DNA of 64,000 bases from Vandiemenella viatica (GCA_031002005.1 CM061921.1:145919283-145983282); one strand, 5' to 3'; positions 47,801-51,200 are shown, counted from the stretch's first letter. The notes: generated by a model from the sequence alone, not told the origin. Program-made: numbers and translations.

Positions 47801-48217
47801 GAAAGGGAAATTAACCCATCACATACCAAAGTTGATGGCTCCGATGAAAGAGATCACATAAGGCGGACACACAAATACAATATTTCGGTGTTAATCTTCT
47901 CCATGTAGTAGAGAAATGGGCCATTTGGTTTCAGACGTGTGTGAACACAGAACATCTAGAGATAAGAACAAATCCCATGATGTGTTAACAAAAATGCTTT
48001 ATTCTTAAGCCATTGAATTAGTATTTTAGTTGTCATCTCATAATTCTAAACACAAATGTGATAAAAGATTTAGAATAGAAGAAAATTTATCAACAGAAAT
48101 TTAACACTAGCATCTAATATTTAAAGGGTCCACTGCCAGCTGCTAGAAGTGTTCACAAGAGGAATACCAGAAGTTGATGACAGTCAACAGTCTTCATGCA
48201 GAATCTGCTCTTTTTGA
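2624..48217 (+). CDS. Cerk: Ceramide kinase, C-terminal 314 residues over six exons (5' part outside window)
   Basis: Join 2624-2807, 8366-8518, 11906-12061, 24140-24336, 35959-36122, 48127-48217; junction phases 1,1,1,0,2 all fit and the total is 945 nt with stop. CERK phosphorylates ceramide with ATP to ceramide-1-phosphate on Golgi and plasma membranes (family knowledge). Visible: the DAGK-domain stretch VGVVPGGSTNTMAY; GDSRGLDLCSVHSNG; YDYSGFKKFLSNKGYEG; the C-x3-C-x2-C motif (CRENCQRC) that marks CERK; GKFFMVNGANVSCAC; PFVEVHRAREF; VWNCDGEVL; and the tail VRVHCQLLEVFTRGI. These follow the order of animal CERK. The GGDG nucleotide-binding loop and N-terminal PH-like region must lie in upstream exons. 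Sphingosine kinases lack the cysteine motif and this tail, so CERK is favoured strongly. No break was seen in the visible exons. Confidence 0.95.
2808..5160. other. Cerk intron 1, first part: no feature seen
   Basis: AT-rich DNA. Short open frames here show no protein-like composition or motif. Confidence 0.5.
5161..7200. repeat. CpG-containing block with diverged internal repeats
   Basis: This stretch has more CpG than its flanks and repeats itself. The wording near 5213-5270 (gcgatacgacgtcacg, then gtgcgcatt) returns near 6246 (gcgatacatgacatcac, then gcgcatatt) and loosely near 6890. The module aaatgcaacctggaccagga at 6462 returns at 7020 as aaacgcaacctggaccaaat and at 6302 in weaker form. 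A stretch near 5290-5700 resembles 6545-6800. No open reading frame survives. It is probably an old unclassified repeat or transposon array. Confidence 0.5.
5185..5235. promoter_or_regulatory. Cluster of CRE-like sites
   Basis: Within 51 bases are ACGTCA (5185), a perfect palindromic TGACGTCA (5201-5208) and GACGTCAC (5228-5235), plus a small hairpin GTCAC-gcg-GTGAC (5192-5204). TGACGTCA is the consensus for CREB/ATF bZIP factors. It may be a retained promoter of the repeat block or simply chance; there is no evidence that it acts on Cerk. Confidence 0.3.
7534..7797. mobile_element. Foldback element related to Penelope-type ends
   Basis: A large imperfect palindrome. The left arm (tttctcggcgttg at 7541, aataaaattttctc, gctaactagc, ttaaacac) is mirrored by the right arm (gtgtttaattaatggac, ggctagttaacg, gagaaaattttatt). 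The centre holds a 44-bp direct duplication (7611-7654, 7655-7698) and the hairpin gccgccattgtca / tgacaatggcggc. TGTAAGAC occurs just outside both ends (7526-7533 and 7798-7805) and may be a target duplication. It has no coding capacity. Confidence 0.75.
7798..8365. other. Cerk intron 1, last part: no feature seen
   Basis: AT-rich sequence up to the pyrimidine-rich acceptor of exon b. Confidence 0.5.
8366..8518 (+). CDS. Cerk: Cerk exon b
   Basis: Acceptor tgtattttcag and donor gtaagt; phase 1 at both ends, 153 nt. Together with the G from the previous exon it encodes GDSRGLDLCSVHSNG, then LLHYYSSVISYGYLGDVLRD and SEKFRWMGPKRYDYS. The S-x-GYG-x-x-GD-x-x-xDSE-x-x-RW pattern is the CERK core that follows the DAGK catalytic part. 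Confidence 0.95.
8641..8656. repeat. Poly-G tract
   Basis: An almost pure run of G directly after tgtatt, followed by aggcagtgc. Such runs are prone to replication and assembly error. Confidence 0.9.
8744..9035 (+). repeat. SINE family B copy
   Basis: The tRNA-like head shows cagctaactgatagagc (box A-like), ggtaatcaaaaggtcc and tttgaatccctgtc (box B-like). The body reads ataggcccttaccctgatg, cagcttgctgtgtaa, ccagaatgcttccgtgg and tcggtaggattactgggct. Each block recurs in the same order, reverse-complemented, at 62455-62700. Confidence 0.8.
9036..9780. other. Cerk intron 2: no feature seen
   Basis: AT-rich DNA; no recognisable coding or repeat unit. Confidence 0.45.
10140..10510 (+). pseudogene. 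LINE reverse transcriptase C-terminal debris
   Basis: Broken frames read EKAE-HILGKIHGPRVLLD, VISELYHLLEMAKTSM, HRWLTS and, after lesions, NEVQKDLESAGISDTDVED. The order ILGKI-GP, ELY-x-L, (R)RW, then EVQKDLE-x-AGI is that of the C-terminal tail of many arthropod non-LTR elements (AERKILRKILGP, ELYxLY, RRLRWxGH, VxxDLxxLGI). Several stops are present. The segment from 9784 to 10140 may belong to the same insertion but cannot be assigned. Confidence 0.6.
10785..10985 (+). repeat. SINE family A, decayed copy
   Basis: Reads aggaggatgcaggttcaatc (box B region), ttttccattgtttcctgtaa, cactctaggc, cctttcctgcctct, caatgaagcataaagtc: same order as the copy at 1425-1662, with loss of the head. Confidence 0.75.
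11041..11110 (+). repeat. Direct repeat, copy 1 (pair of 11568-11637)
   Basis: atctgtggcacagaaaggag followed by ttaataatttactagt; repeated 527 bp downstream with about 85% identity. Confidence 0.8.
11373..11567. mobile_element. hAT-like MITE, 195 bp
   Basis: Flanked by a perfect 8-bp duplication ATCTGTGG (11365-11372 and 11568-11575). The ends are imperfect inverted repeats: TAGGGCGGATCAAGG on the left and, reading inward on the minus strand, TGGGGACGTATACAGG on the right. The interior has a GC-rich right flank (gggccccctagctcccccc). An 8-bp duplication is the hAT signature (family knowledge); the element has no coding capacity. Confidence 0.75.
11568..11637 (+). repeat. Direct repeat, copy 2 (pair of 11041-11110)
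   Basis: Second copy of the 70-bp repeat. The MITE sits immediately at its left edge and its target duplication is the first eight bases of the repeat. Confidence 0.8.
11906..12061 (+). CDS. Cerk: Cerk exon c: carries the CxxxCxxC motif
   Basis: Acceptor cattttaag and donor G|gtatgt; phase 1 at both ends, 156 nt. It encodes FKKFLSNKGYEGEVRLLADG and then KCRENCQRCTGR, ending APPLPPG. The C-x3-C-x2-C array is a CERK hallmark reported as needed for activity in the human enzyme. The following proline-rich linker is short compared with the glutamate-rich linker of vertebrate CERK. Confidence 0.95.
12062..14150. other. Cerk intron 3, first part: no feature seen
   Basis: AT-rich DNA of about 2 kb with no protein-like frame or recognisable repeat. 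Confidence 0.5.
14177..14310 (+). pseudogene. Mariner transposase relic
   Basis: Broken frames read APPHTAAA near 14180 and LDHPPCIPALSPCDYNLCGK near 14240-14295, matching the mariner motif pair ARPHTAAAT and LDHPPYSPDLSPCDFHLFG that carries the second and third catalytic aspartates. Stops and a frameshift lie between. It differs from the relic at 1755-2012, so at least two mariner lineages are present. Confidence 0.75.
14419..14442. repeat. Poly-A tract
   Basis: A run of about 24 A; possibly the tail of a retroposed sequence, but no body was recognised to its left. Confidence 0.85.
15054..15696 (-). pseudogene. Mobile-element protein pseudogene (HIKLGxMK / HLDYFPENLG family)
   Basis: The minus strand reads, in order: LPSIHIKLGMMKSFVKALPK and FSALSTTKLKEGVSTG (15696 to 15448); then, after a frameshift, KVHFLHAHLDYFPENLGAVS and GRFHQDMEKLFQGRW (15333 to 15130); then, in another frame, RRPYARKSLIQTMSGTKRNR ending HND-stop. 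I recognise this motif order from a large family of near-identical proteins scattered through arthropod and cnidarian genomes, which I take to be carried by a DNA element. I do not know the catalytic role of this part. At least two frameshifts and lost conserved positions (for example ERFHQD changed to GRFHQD) show decay. The N-terminal half is absent; an A-rich run lies just beyond the upstream end (15727-15750). Confidence 0.7.
15800..16250 (+). mobile_element. LINE 3' end fragment, fused to SINE A core
   Basis: The frame from 15806 reads SRRKLIEKFSTDVFRNDSK, then IRARTDSFLYSFFPRAIREW and NRMDLSGE-stop (stop near 15995). RTDSF-YSFFPR-IREWN is the typical last block of many arthropod LINE polyproteins. 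Downstream, 16049-16105 carries the SINE A core (gggttttccatggtttccct, aggcgaatgctgggatg), then tgcaatgcaccctccgcc and a short aattgtaatagtaattga tail. The 5' end is truncated. Confidence 0.7.
16251..17089. other. Cerk intron 3: no feature seen
   Basis: AT-rich with one A run near 16429-16443; no identifiable gene or element. Confidence 0.5.
17090..17097. repeat. Target-site duplication, left copy (TTCTTGCC)
   Basis: Perfect 8-bp match to 20670-20677. Confidence 0.9.
17098..20669 (+). mobile_element. hAT transposon, 3572 bp, with decayed transposase
   Basis: The ends are CAGGGCCGGCG on the left and CAGGGGCGGCG on the right read inward (10 of 11 match), bordered by the perfect 8-bp duplication TTCTTGCC. 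Both termini carry the subterminal block CTGGGTGGGTA. On the left it forms two consecutive hairpins: 17123-17142 (8-bp stem) and 17147-17181 (perfect 16-bp stem, TTT loop). The interior holds a broken transposase on the plus strand. This is a former autonomous element of the hAT superfamily. Confidence 0.92.
18830..20430 (+). pseudogene. hAT transposase pseudogene (ZMYM1-like lineage)
   Basis: Fragments in order on the plus strand: VSEDFIANEHFIGLF and KILFDPIIDIFAKHNLALSK (18990-19125), DEAFNISEKITGFQSRIRNE, LFVHCNAHILTLAVRDGIEI (19200-19262), CTGIIKDLANFL, then ESFKCIFYLAM near 19640 and, near 20230, SNERSFRLTPSQDLPRIDN. FVHCNAH-x-L-x-LAV and SNERSFS-x-L-x-R-KTYLR are hallmarks of hAT transposases of the group found in ZMYM1-like and TTF-type proteins; the last lies in the dimerisation domain. 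Several stops and frameshifts make it non-functional. The N-terminal zinc finger was not recognised in 17600-18800. Confidence 0.85.
20670..20677. repeat. Target-site duplication, right copy (TTCTTGCC)
   Basis: Matches 17090-17097 exactly. Confidence 0.9.
20678..22526. other. Cerk intron 3: unclassified, partly CpG-containing DNA
   Basis: No coding feature seen. The part around 21590-21860 is less AT-rich and contains tataaatagtacccctgaat followed about 30 bases later by cactcagttgg, which resembles a TATA/initiator pair such as those in LTRs. No matching second copy was found, so no element is called. Confidence 0.35.
22527..23885 (+). pseudogene. Jockey-like LINE, 5'-truncated and decayed copy
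   Basis: From EELNNKMSPVGIFCDFEK onward it follows the minus-strand LINE at 29697-32760: KIKHGIPQGSVLGPLFFLLY, LPGNLSDKVKSVLFADDTNL (RT motif FADD), VANWFKANYLN, then frameshifted tail pieces (RNNLHKTQTSLSLVQRGA). The shared 3' end reads gacatgttccacattccgga, ggatccatg and ataaataaaaatc. Several stops and frameshifts are present. The 5' truncation inside the palm region is typical of incomplete target-primed reverse transcription. Confidence 0.9.
23886..24139. other. Cerk intron 3, end
   Basis: Short AT-rich stretch between the LINE tail and the exon d acceptor. Confidence 0.5.
24140..24336 (+). CDS. Cerk: Cerk exon d
   Basis: Acceptor aaactttcag and donor GTG|gtaaga; enters in phase 1 and leaves in phase 0, 197 nt. 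It encodes EWKTFRGKFFMVNGANVSCA, then CQRSPNGMSPYCHLGDGCVD and VVLVKHSNLFNNLRLLLRM. NxSCAC-x-RSP-x-G-x-SP-x-xHLGDG is a block conserved in CERK. The LGDG and D residues probably contribute to metal or nucleotide handling, as in related lipid kinases (inference). Confidence 0.95.
24800..25025 (-). repeat. SINE family B, decayed copy
   Basis: On the minus strand it starts with ctcagtggttaaaatacc (box A region) and ggtacaaatc (box B region), then tttgatt and the diverged body. It shares the head layout of the copies at 39828-40055, 52795-53025 and 62455-62700. Confidence 0.5.
25026..25499. other. Cerk intron 4: no feature seen
   Basis: AT-rich DNA without recognisable content. Confidence 0.45.
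25500..26790 (-). pseudogene. LINE endonuclease and linker debris
   Basis: The minus strand from 26780 reads VSERTITLAVIWNGEKNYIL, QVYTPQVGCPDEE and FMRDINAQVGKTE, then KHLNFCVGNNLVISNSWFEK and RDTLNFRQYNWDE (26490 to 26390). The blocks S-x-AYAPQ-GC, GDxNAxVG, L-x-FC-x-xNxLVIxNTxF and YxW are those of the apurinic-like endonuclease of an RTE/craniofacial-development-protein-2-like LINE. Around 25560-25650, DVEDVSCSEIERAAEKMKSS matches the linker before the reverse transcriptase (EEVxxAxxKMK). Catalytic Gly-Asp is changed to Arg-Asp. No reverse transcriptase core was recognised. Confidence 0.7.
26791..27313. other. Cerk intron 4: no feature seen
   Basis: AT-rich DNA up to the Penelope relic. 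Confidence 0.45.
27952..28209 (-). pseudogene. GIY-YIG endonuclease fragment of the Penelope-like element
   Basis: Reads CICVGQTIRCVNQRSLEHDQ, then QKEKSEAAEHSLEQGHGFDF and VEINLASNLVNRNAGTS. VGQT-x-R-x-V-x-x-R-x-EH, KS-x-xAEH-x-x-x-GH-x-x-DF-x-xT-x-VL and E-x-x-EI-x-x-x-xNx-NR-x-G are the C-terminal nuclease blocks of EN+ Penelope-like elements. The GIY part and the whole reverse transcriptase are missing. Its divergence from the nuclease at 42864-43220 shows a different Penelope family. Confidence 0.8.
28508..28515. repeat. Target-site duplication, left copy (ATTATAAC)
   Basis: Exact match to 29320-29327; lies inside the Penelope right arm. Confidence 0.92.
28516..29319. mobile_element. 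Non-autonomous hAT element (804 bp) nested in the Penelope arm
   Basis: Ends CAGGGGCGGGTTAAGG on the left and CAGGGCCGGTTTAAGG on the right read inward (14 of 16), with the 8-bp duplication ATTATAAC. The subterminal ggggccccc occurs several times at both ends. Removing the element and one duplication restores the Penelope arm, which continues acttcataacttggctagtc as in the inverted left arm. A CA repeat lies near 28629-28652. No transposase frame. Confidence 0.93.
29320..29327. repeat. Target-site duplication, right copy (ATTATAAC)
   Basis: Exact match to 28508-28515. Confidence 0.92.
29537..29695 (+). CDS. Unidentified short open frame next to LINE tail
   Basis: I do not recognise this. 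From an ATG at 29537 the frame reads MSAVSSLPNDNHALPSLPQR, LGVLYSDNASVPLISLKHGF and SITPKKILSYIDE before running into the LINE tail (29697). The composition is protein-like (balanced, soluble, no simple sequence) and unlike the flanking AT-rich DNA. It could be an exon of a nested gene, a retrocopy fragment cut by the LINE, or the N-terminus of a mobile-element protein. No splice donor was found before the LINE. Coding status unproven. Confidence 0.25.
29697..32760 (-). mobile_element. Jockey-like non-LTR retrotransposon, nearly intact
   Basis: Reverse orientation: the 3' tail of TTTA/TTATT repeats is at 29697-29735 and the 5' part near 32760. The tail region shares gaggaagtacctctgggatg-type sequence, in reverse, with the copy ending at 23885. 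The main frame is 29927-32611; upstream the frame continues with a lesion. No target duplication was found, so the 5' boundary is approximate. Confidence 0.85.
29927..32611 (-). CDS. LINE ORF2: endonuclease (partial) and reverse transcriptase, 894 residues
   Basis: Open without stops. Endonuclease blocks: VAIYRAPSGN, VLCGDFNVDFLNHRND (about residues 45-105) and SISDHDAQLL (about 145-155, the catalytic SDH). Reverse transcriptase: LKYAVVKPLFKKGE, YRPISLLSTFSKVFEKV, SQFGFKKGSS, GIFCDLAKAFDCVNHELLLK, HGIPQGSVLGPLLFLLY, LFADDTNLTV (catalytic FADD, about residue 640), IKFLGIKINQKLCW and the C-terminal block NKLPNRIKQLSDNK. Upstream of the first ATG, 32625-32710 in another frame reads SAVCISEHHLSDTGISQL, the missing N-terminal endonuclease block with the catalytic Glu of SEHH. 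So one frameshift near 32625-32640 separates it. The enzyme primes from nicked target DNA (target-primed reverse transcription). The copy is young or recently active, though 5'-damaged. Confidence 0.92.
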   Translation of the reverse strand: MEKGGVAIFVKNNIECSSVVVSKYCIEQHFECCVTKLEYDKEELIVIAIYRAPSGNFRLFLSHLESLLLSFTNSKQIVLCGDFNVDFLNHRNDRLDMEALMLSFNLTALVNFPTRIQNNSRTAIDNFFMDISQCSNYSIHPVINSISDHDAQLLCIESRNTVKQIKKSWVYRRNISENNIKHFIDTLNNENWLEVYNAQGVNAKFDSFLNIFLTLFEGSFKKRKILNTPNNELGMGWITKGIRISSKTKRDLYLKMRESDNYALKVHYKLYSKILRNVIRKAKNKYISAKIENSDNKMRTIWNIIKTETGKTVIHSKDIKIEQNGHMYSEVGEVCEIFNKHFTSVVDKLGIEKQSPHSALRLLETAFPNSFVEMKLPPVTVSEINKLIKQLKPKNSSSYDNISSKLLKRCSDCISHVLAHICNESLIQGVFPDRLKYAVVKPLFKKGEVTCVDNYRPISLLSTFSKVFEKVMYSRVIKHVTHYNILTNSQFGFKKGSSIEMAIYSFLNNTFEELNNKMNPVGIFCDLAKAFDCVNHELLLKKMEYYGIFGTAGKWFKSYIESQMQKVSIFDSKISKDASSDWEKIKHGIPQGSVLGPLLFLLYINDLPGNLSDKVKSVLFADDTNLTVRKTPNSTIEFNVNEVLRVVANWFKANSLKLNFEKTHYIRFKTKNYAQPDICINYKNNTILETESIKFLGIKINQKLCWHDHITTLLAKLSSATFAIRTLSLTADLELMKQVYSSYFHSVMSYGIIFWGNSSQSKKVFIAQKRAIRFLCRVKPRTSCRQLFKKLNILTMYSQYIYSLMSFVIENFNLFTPNSQVHSFNTRNKNNLHKTQTSLSLVQRGVNYSGIHPFNKLPNRIKQLSDNKNVFKQKLRDYLIGNSFYSIQEFEENN
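32761..33319. other. Cerk intron 4: no assigned feature
   Basis: May include further 5' sequence of the LINE (no recognisable motif). Otherwise AT-rich. Confidence 0.4.
33320..33547 (-). CDS. Unidentified acidic open frame, 75 residues
   Basis: Not recognised. It reads MPSVYFAHNLKLQSQKLLRT, IQPVKENLAISEV, MDLEETEEEIENSDSNRTSV and ends EDQYKIMLPI-stop. It is acidic and serine-rich in the second half, which looks like a real disordered protein segment rather than chance translation of AT-rich DNA. It could be an exon or a mobile-element protein fragment. No flanking exon was found. Confidence 0.2.
   Translation of the reverse strand: MPSVYFAHNLKLQSQKLLRTIQPVKENLAISEVMDLEETEEEIENSDSNRTSVGSADTSECGTDIEDQYKIMLPI
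33548..34890. other. Cerk intron 4: no feature seen
   Basis: AT-rich. A 33-bp T-rich patch lies near 34122-34183. No gene or known repeat recognised. Confidence 0.45.
34891..34916. repeat. (CA)n microsatellite
   Basis: About 13 perfect AC/CA units. Confidence 0.9.
34917..35958. other. Cerk intron 4, end: no feature seen
   Basis: AT-rich sequence leading to the exon e acceptor. Confidence 0.5.
35959..36122 (+). CDS. Cerk: Cerk exon e
   Basis: The acceptor ttactccccag was chosen because it is the only nearby AG that keeps phase 0; donor AG|gtaaga. 164 nt. It encodes FDLPFVEVHRAREFSFRALS and, further on, GVSVWNCDGEVLWETNMRV. The middle is about 15 residues shorter than the variable stretch of vertebrate CERK. 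Three other AGs lie just upstream (35930, 35944, 35947) but break the frame. The exact 5' edge is slightly less certain than for the other exons. Confidence 0.92.
36447..36731 (-). other. Protein-like open frame, part of a dispersed repeat
   Basis: Not recognised. The minus strand reads MISTMIGLNHARDTERGMMP, KLWFICFMREELDFLNCLK and FRKTLYGSHMFNLRSMSFTA before its stop. The nucleotide block around 36512-36570 (ctgtgaaactcatt, then ttaaacatg and ccatataatgt) returns in decayed form at 40104-40165 (ctgtgaaactcatt, aactaaacatc, ccacataatgt). It is therefore a repeat rather than a host exon; it is probably part of a mobile-element protein. Confidence 0.35.
36732..39430. other. Cerk intron 5, first part: no identified feature
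   Basis: Mostly AT-rich. The parts 37300-37500 (ggcagagatggtatttg, tggtacaaggaaatgagcc) and 38430-39360 (agatggcggaggcatgatg, gcgggatccgcc) are less AT-rich and may be old insertions, but no coding motif or end pair was recognised. Confidence 0.4.
39440..39600 (+). repeat. SINE family A, decayed fragment
   Basis: ggtcatggttttaattccc (box B region), ccgtggtttaccaaaataac, tccaagcaaattccggtatt and ttgttgcctactcttctatcc follow the family A order. Confidence 0.6.
39828..40055 (-). repeat. SINE family B copy
   Basis: tgacagaggtgaaggtcggg, gacagggattcaaactgcgg, tttcaatttccagtcagata and ccttagccc match the copy at 62590-62690 block by block, on the minus strand. Confidence 0.75.
40490..40835 (+). 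pseudogene. LINE reverse transcriptase fragment
   Basis: Frames with breaks read NTALNEVEMGMLEGSVL, VPWLFIILMDDCLGSHS and later a stretch like MWSEYIGGSTWNEEKSS, matching the usual order GxxQGxVLSPLLFxxxMD, (YADD region lost), WxxxHGMKxNxxKSxxM of LINE reverse transcriptases. The Penelope-like element begins directly after it (40844). Confidence 0.5.
40844..40886 (+). repeat. Penelope-like element terminal direct repeat, 5' copy
   Basis: aacaaagttttttcatttg, then ttagctgcactagacggag and aagaa. It differs from the 3' copy by a few bases in the T tract and by cggag versus cagag. Confidence 0.85.
41040..42587 (+). pseudogene. Penelope-like reverse transcriptase, one frame with a single internal TGA
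   Basis: The frame is open from 41040 to 42587 except for TGA at 41604-41606 (ARE-stop-IAKELNHISS), which looks like a CGA-to-TGA change. Downstream it reads IIITKADKGNTIVLL, PTMRSQPKIHND, RPVVNF, SFDLEGMFTNIPV (palm, first Asp), GLPMGIPISGIMA and WFKYVDDIICLID (catalytic YVDD). At about 42577 it shifts frame to FLDITIKKIHNKHSFNIYRK, the usual continuation. The first 190 residues are rich in charged, helical sequence. These are Penelope-class motifs, related to telomerase rather than to LINE enzymes. Confidence 0.9.
42864..43220 (+). pseudogene. Penelope-like GIY-YIG endonuclease domain
   Basis: Reads SGIYKLTCQQCKAIYIGQTA (the GIY and YIG motifs with the Cys pair between), RKFEIQYKEHIRAL, HSTHAEHLIENKHEH. 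The conserved Arg/Glu-His pattern of the nuclease is present. The frame then shifts near 43205 into NMLALNEGENVINEYIHLTN and ends at 43354. The nuclease nicks the target DNA for priming. At least one frameshift separates it from the reverse transcriptase (42580-42860 is out of frame). Confidence 0.88.
43762..43787 (+). ncRNA. Hammerhead-like hairpin at the Penelope 3' end
   Basis: CTGATGA, a short stem GGT/ACC around ctaataa, then GAAAC, just upstream of the 3' terminal repeat. Penelope-like elements are known to carry minimal hammerhead ribozymes (family knowledge). A spare T between CTGATGA and the stem and the lack of a clean GUH site suggest a decayed or inactive version. Confidence 0.4.
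43799..43843 (+). repeat. Penelope-like element terminal direct repeat, 3' copy
   Basis: Starts aacaaagttttttttt and contains ttagctgcactagacagag; pairs with 40844-40886. Confidence 0.85.
43870..45690. other. Cerk intron 5: unclassified DNA
   Basis: 44160-44480 is less AT-rich with several CpGs (gcgatcgaac, cacgttcccgtagtac, ctacgaggtacccgctt) and may be an old insertion. The frame at 44317-44607 was not recognised. The rest is AT-rich. Confidence 0.4.
45730..46150 (+). pseudogene. LINE C-terminal fragment (type with VWDPxLxYQIQELE)
   Basis: Broken frames cover YGTHL, then IKYRSWRRCK or, in the next frame, the YQIQELEEVQMRAARFVLWK block, LGWETED (LG-x-x-x-LEDRR-like), IRHKFAVMHG, and later RHKRVGTFSFVGRDFKDWNK with LPRKMV. 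This order is the tail of LINE polyproteins after the reverse transcriptase. A diverged relative lies on the minus strand at 62010-62310. Confidence 0.65.
46318..46512 (-). repeat. SINE family A copy
   Basis: On the minus strand: gaggatgtgggctcaaatctc (box B region), ccaaaattcaattttccac, aatgccaggtgaatgcttca, catggttgaattccttcc, attcctt and gaggcataaagcc. Confidence 0.78.
46775..47000 (+). repeat. SINE family A, well-preserved copy
   Basis: catggtgggtgagcggttga (box A region), ggtggttcgaatcccc (box B), ttggttttccatggtttccc, aggcgaatgctgggatgctt, ggccgaattccttgtcc and cgatgaggcgtaaagcc. This is the cleanest family A copy in the window together with 1425-1662. Confidence 0.88.
47001..48126. 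other. Cerk intron 5, end
   Basis: AT-rich; T run at 47099-47112, TA repeat at 47164-47174. The minus frame 47479-47664 is weakly protein-like but unidentified. Confidence 0.4.
48127..48217 (+). CDS. Cerk: Cerk terminal exon with stop
   Basis: Acceptor tctaatatttaaag precedes 48127. The first base completes the AG left by the previous exon (AGG, Arg), giving NMRVRVHCQLLEVFTRGIPE, then VDDSQQSSCRICSF and TGA at 48215-48217. RVHCQL-x-x-xF-x-RGI matches the C-terminal tail of animal CERK, so the exon is supported although it is short and 12 kb from its partner. Its polypyrimidine tract is weak. Confidence 0.9.
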
Positions 48218-51200
48218 ATGTGGTAACTCAAAAGCAATTCTTGAGTTAGATATTGTTTGGGAATAAAAGATGAATTATTATTTTATTGAACAGTATTCAT
48301 TGTTGAGATGTTATATGAAGGAAATGACAAAACCAAGTATTTCGAGAGTTACTTGGCTAATTTTTATTGAAACGTCCTTCCTAAGGCATCAACCTGGTGA
48401 ATATTAGTACACAGGTGACATGTGATAAATGTTAAAGTCCTTAACTAAAGTTATGAGGAAAATTTTACAGACCCGACTGTAAGCTATGCTTGTTGCTTTG
48501 TATGTGACATGTGATGTTATACGTGAGGTATTAAGCTCACTTGATATAACTTTTTACTACTATTAGACTTTTTTGTTTCAAAAGTTCAAATTTTAAAATT
48601 ATTTAATTTAATTTGATTTGTATGTAGCAGCATATTTAAAAAAATATCTGCTACTTTATTCATTTTTTAAGTGATAGTTACTAACTTTTCAGTTTTGGTT
48701 GTTATCAAATATAAACCTGCAGACAGAAACACAAAATTATAGATGAATAAACAATTACATCTATTTTATCAAATATAACAACTCTCCTTCATCCAGAAAT
48801 GTCTGTTTCCTCTGGGAGAAAGCTCTGGACTAGGAATTACTGATTATAGTATACTAAAAAGAAAGTCTGATACAGTATTGGAAGTTATATAAATCGATGA
48901 TTGCTAACCTTAAATTTCAAGTGAAGTTTATTACTTTACTTTATGATGAGAGCATATAATCCATGACAGTAACTGTTACTTTTTTATCTAGCTAAATATG
49001 CGCTACAATGCATTAAGCTGTAATTTTTTTTCTATACATTTTAGCTGTAAGTAAGATAAATTGATGTTGCAATTTCTGTTGTGCACAATTTGTGATATAA
49101 TGACTGTGACAAAAAAATGGTGGTGGTCCAAAGCTTTTCTTTGTCACTTCAACGATTCAAAAAGTATGTGGTGTGTCTGAAAAGTTTTCAGTCTTAACTG
49201 TGTATAGTGATTAACAGTTATTCTTTCTTTTAAAAATAAATAAACCTACAAAATACTGTAAGAGATATGAATTTGTTTGCACGGAGTTATGAATTGCCAG
49301 ATTTTCATTAAGATTCAAATTTTGCAATTTCCTGGAATCATTGTTATCTGTGGTTGAAACTGAGAACTTTTTGGATTCCCCTCATACATTAGTTTTATAA
49401 GGGATTATAGTTTCAAAATTGTTTCTTAACTGCTTGTGTATTCCTCAATAAATTGTGTAACAAATATTATATTTTTTATAAAGAATCATGATTGACTTTT
49501 AAAACAATGTATTTTAAAATTAAGTAACTGCAAAATGAAAGATATTCAGCCTGTTTATATGAATTAACTGCAACGGAAGTTATCTGCAGGATAACTGTCT
49601 GCTATGCCTTAAATTGATTTAAGAACTGTACTTAATATAAAATGTTTCAATGAACAGGCATTTACTGATGCAAAATATTTTCTAATATCTGACAAGGTAC
49701 AATTTTCAAACAAGTAGGACTTTCTTCTTTTGAAACAGATTGCGAAATGATTGGGAGAATTTAGAAAATAGTTTGTTAATTATGTATCCAAGTAAAATCA
49801 TAACACATATATTTTCTTCTTGAGAATTAGCCCTACCATTTCTTATAAGATGAATTAAATACTTGTTGAATTGAAAACCTATGCTTATTTGAGTTTAAAC
49901 CATTTCAGCATCTTCCATCATTTAAAATATATTTGTGAAACTAGACCCATTCATTTAGATTTTTTGTTCCCTTAATTAATATTTATCCCACTAATTTTTG
50001 CAATATTTAACCAACTTCATTTTTCTTGTCTTCATTCCTATTAACTCATGTTTAAAATGCCATCCAATTTTTTATTCCTTGTAATATTGCTGTAGCAATT
50101 TACTTGAATTCTCTTCTCAAAATTTCTTGGTGCCTACTTACTTTAGTAATCTGAGATTTTTGTTTTTTATGGTTTCATGAGATGAGGCCAGGAAATACTT
50201 GAAAAATATAAAATGTGAAAATTGATGTATTATAAGGACCCAACACCAAACTCTGAACCATTCAGCCAGTCTTTACACAGTTTAATAATTTTTATAAATA
50301 TTTCTTCAGATAAAACATAAATAAAAACTCAAATACTTGCTTAAGATTGTCAAATATTATTCAATTTTGAACAACGAATATTTATTTATTTATTATGTTA
50401 TAAACTGATGCCATTTAATTGTTTGGTTTTGTATTTCTGGCTGTATAGCTTAGTGTACTGAATAAGAAATAATCTGCACTCACTTTAAAAATACTACAAG
50501 TATTTTGATTGATTGAGATGCTTATGTTATGCTGACATAAATGCTCACTTTCCTTGTTCTATACTTTAAATGTTGTTGTCCTGGGCAGATTTTTTTGTTG
50601 TGAAAAATCTGTGGGTGCTAATTTTACTGGGGCACAGAATTATGGTCTAAAAGGCTTTTACGGGCTTTTTTTTAAAAAAAATATTTGAAATGTTTCCTAG
50701 TAATTGATTTCTTTGCATTACTTCTTAAATAAAAAGGGATCCAGTTGTCAATGTTTGTTCAGACAAGCTTCAAATATATGTTCATTCCAAACTACTGACT
50801 AATTGTAAGAAACTGTGTGGTATAGTGGCTCTATTTCTGAGTCTATAGAAAAAATTGTTATTGGTTTTTATTGTTAATATTATAATTTATTAACATTTTG
50901 TGAACTTGCAACAAAACATTCCATCTCATACATCGTAAGTGTGTTTTAAATATGAAATAATTCAGTGAATTAAGCCTGTTGTATGGTGGAAGGAAACAAG
51001 TTTGCTGTTAAAAAGGAAACACAAGTTTGTTGTTAAATCATACTATAAACAGTTCCTATAAATAGGCTGACAAGTCATGCATTCATAAATATCTCTTGTG
51101 ATAATGCAACTTCAATTAACTGTTAAGTGCATTCTATGTCACTTCAGCCTGTAACTTAAAGTTTTCAGACTTACAAAAATATTTTATTAATATAATATTG

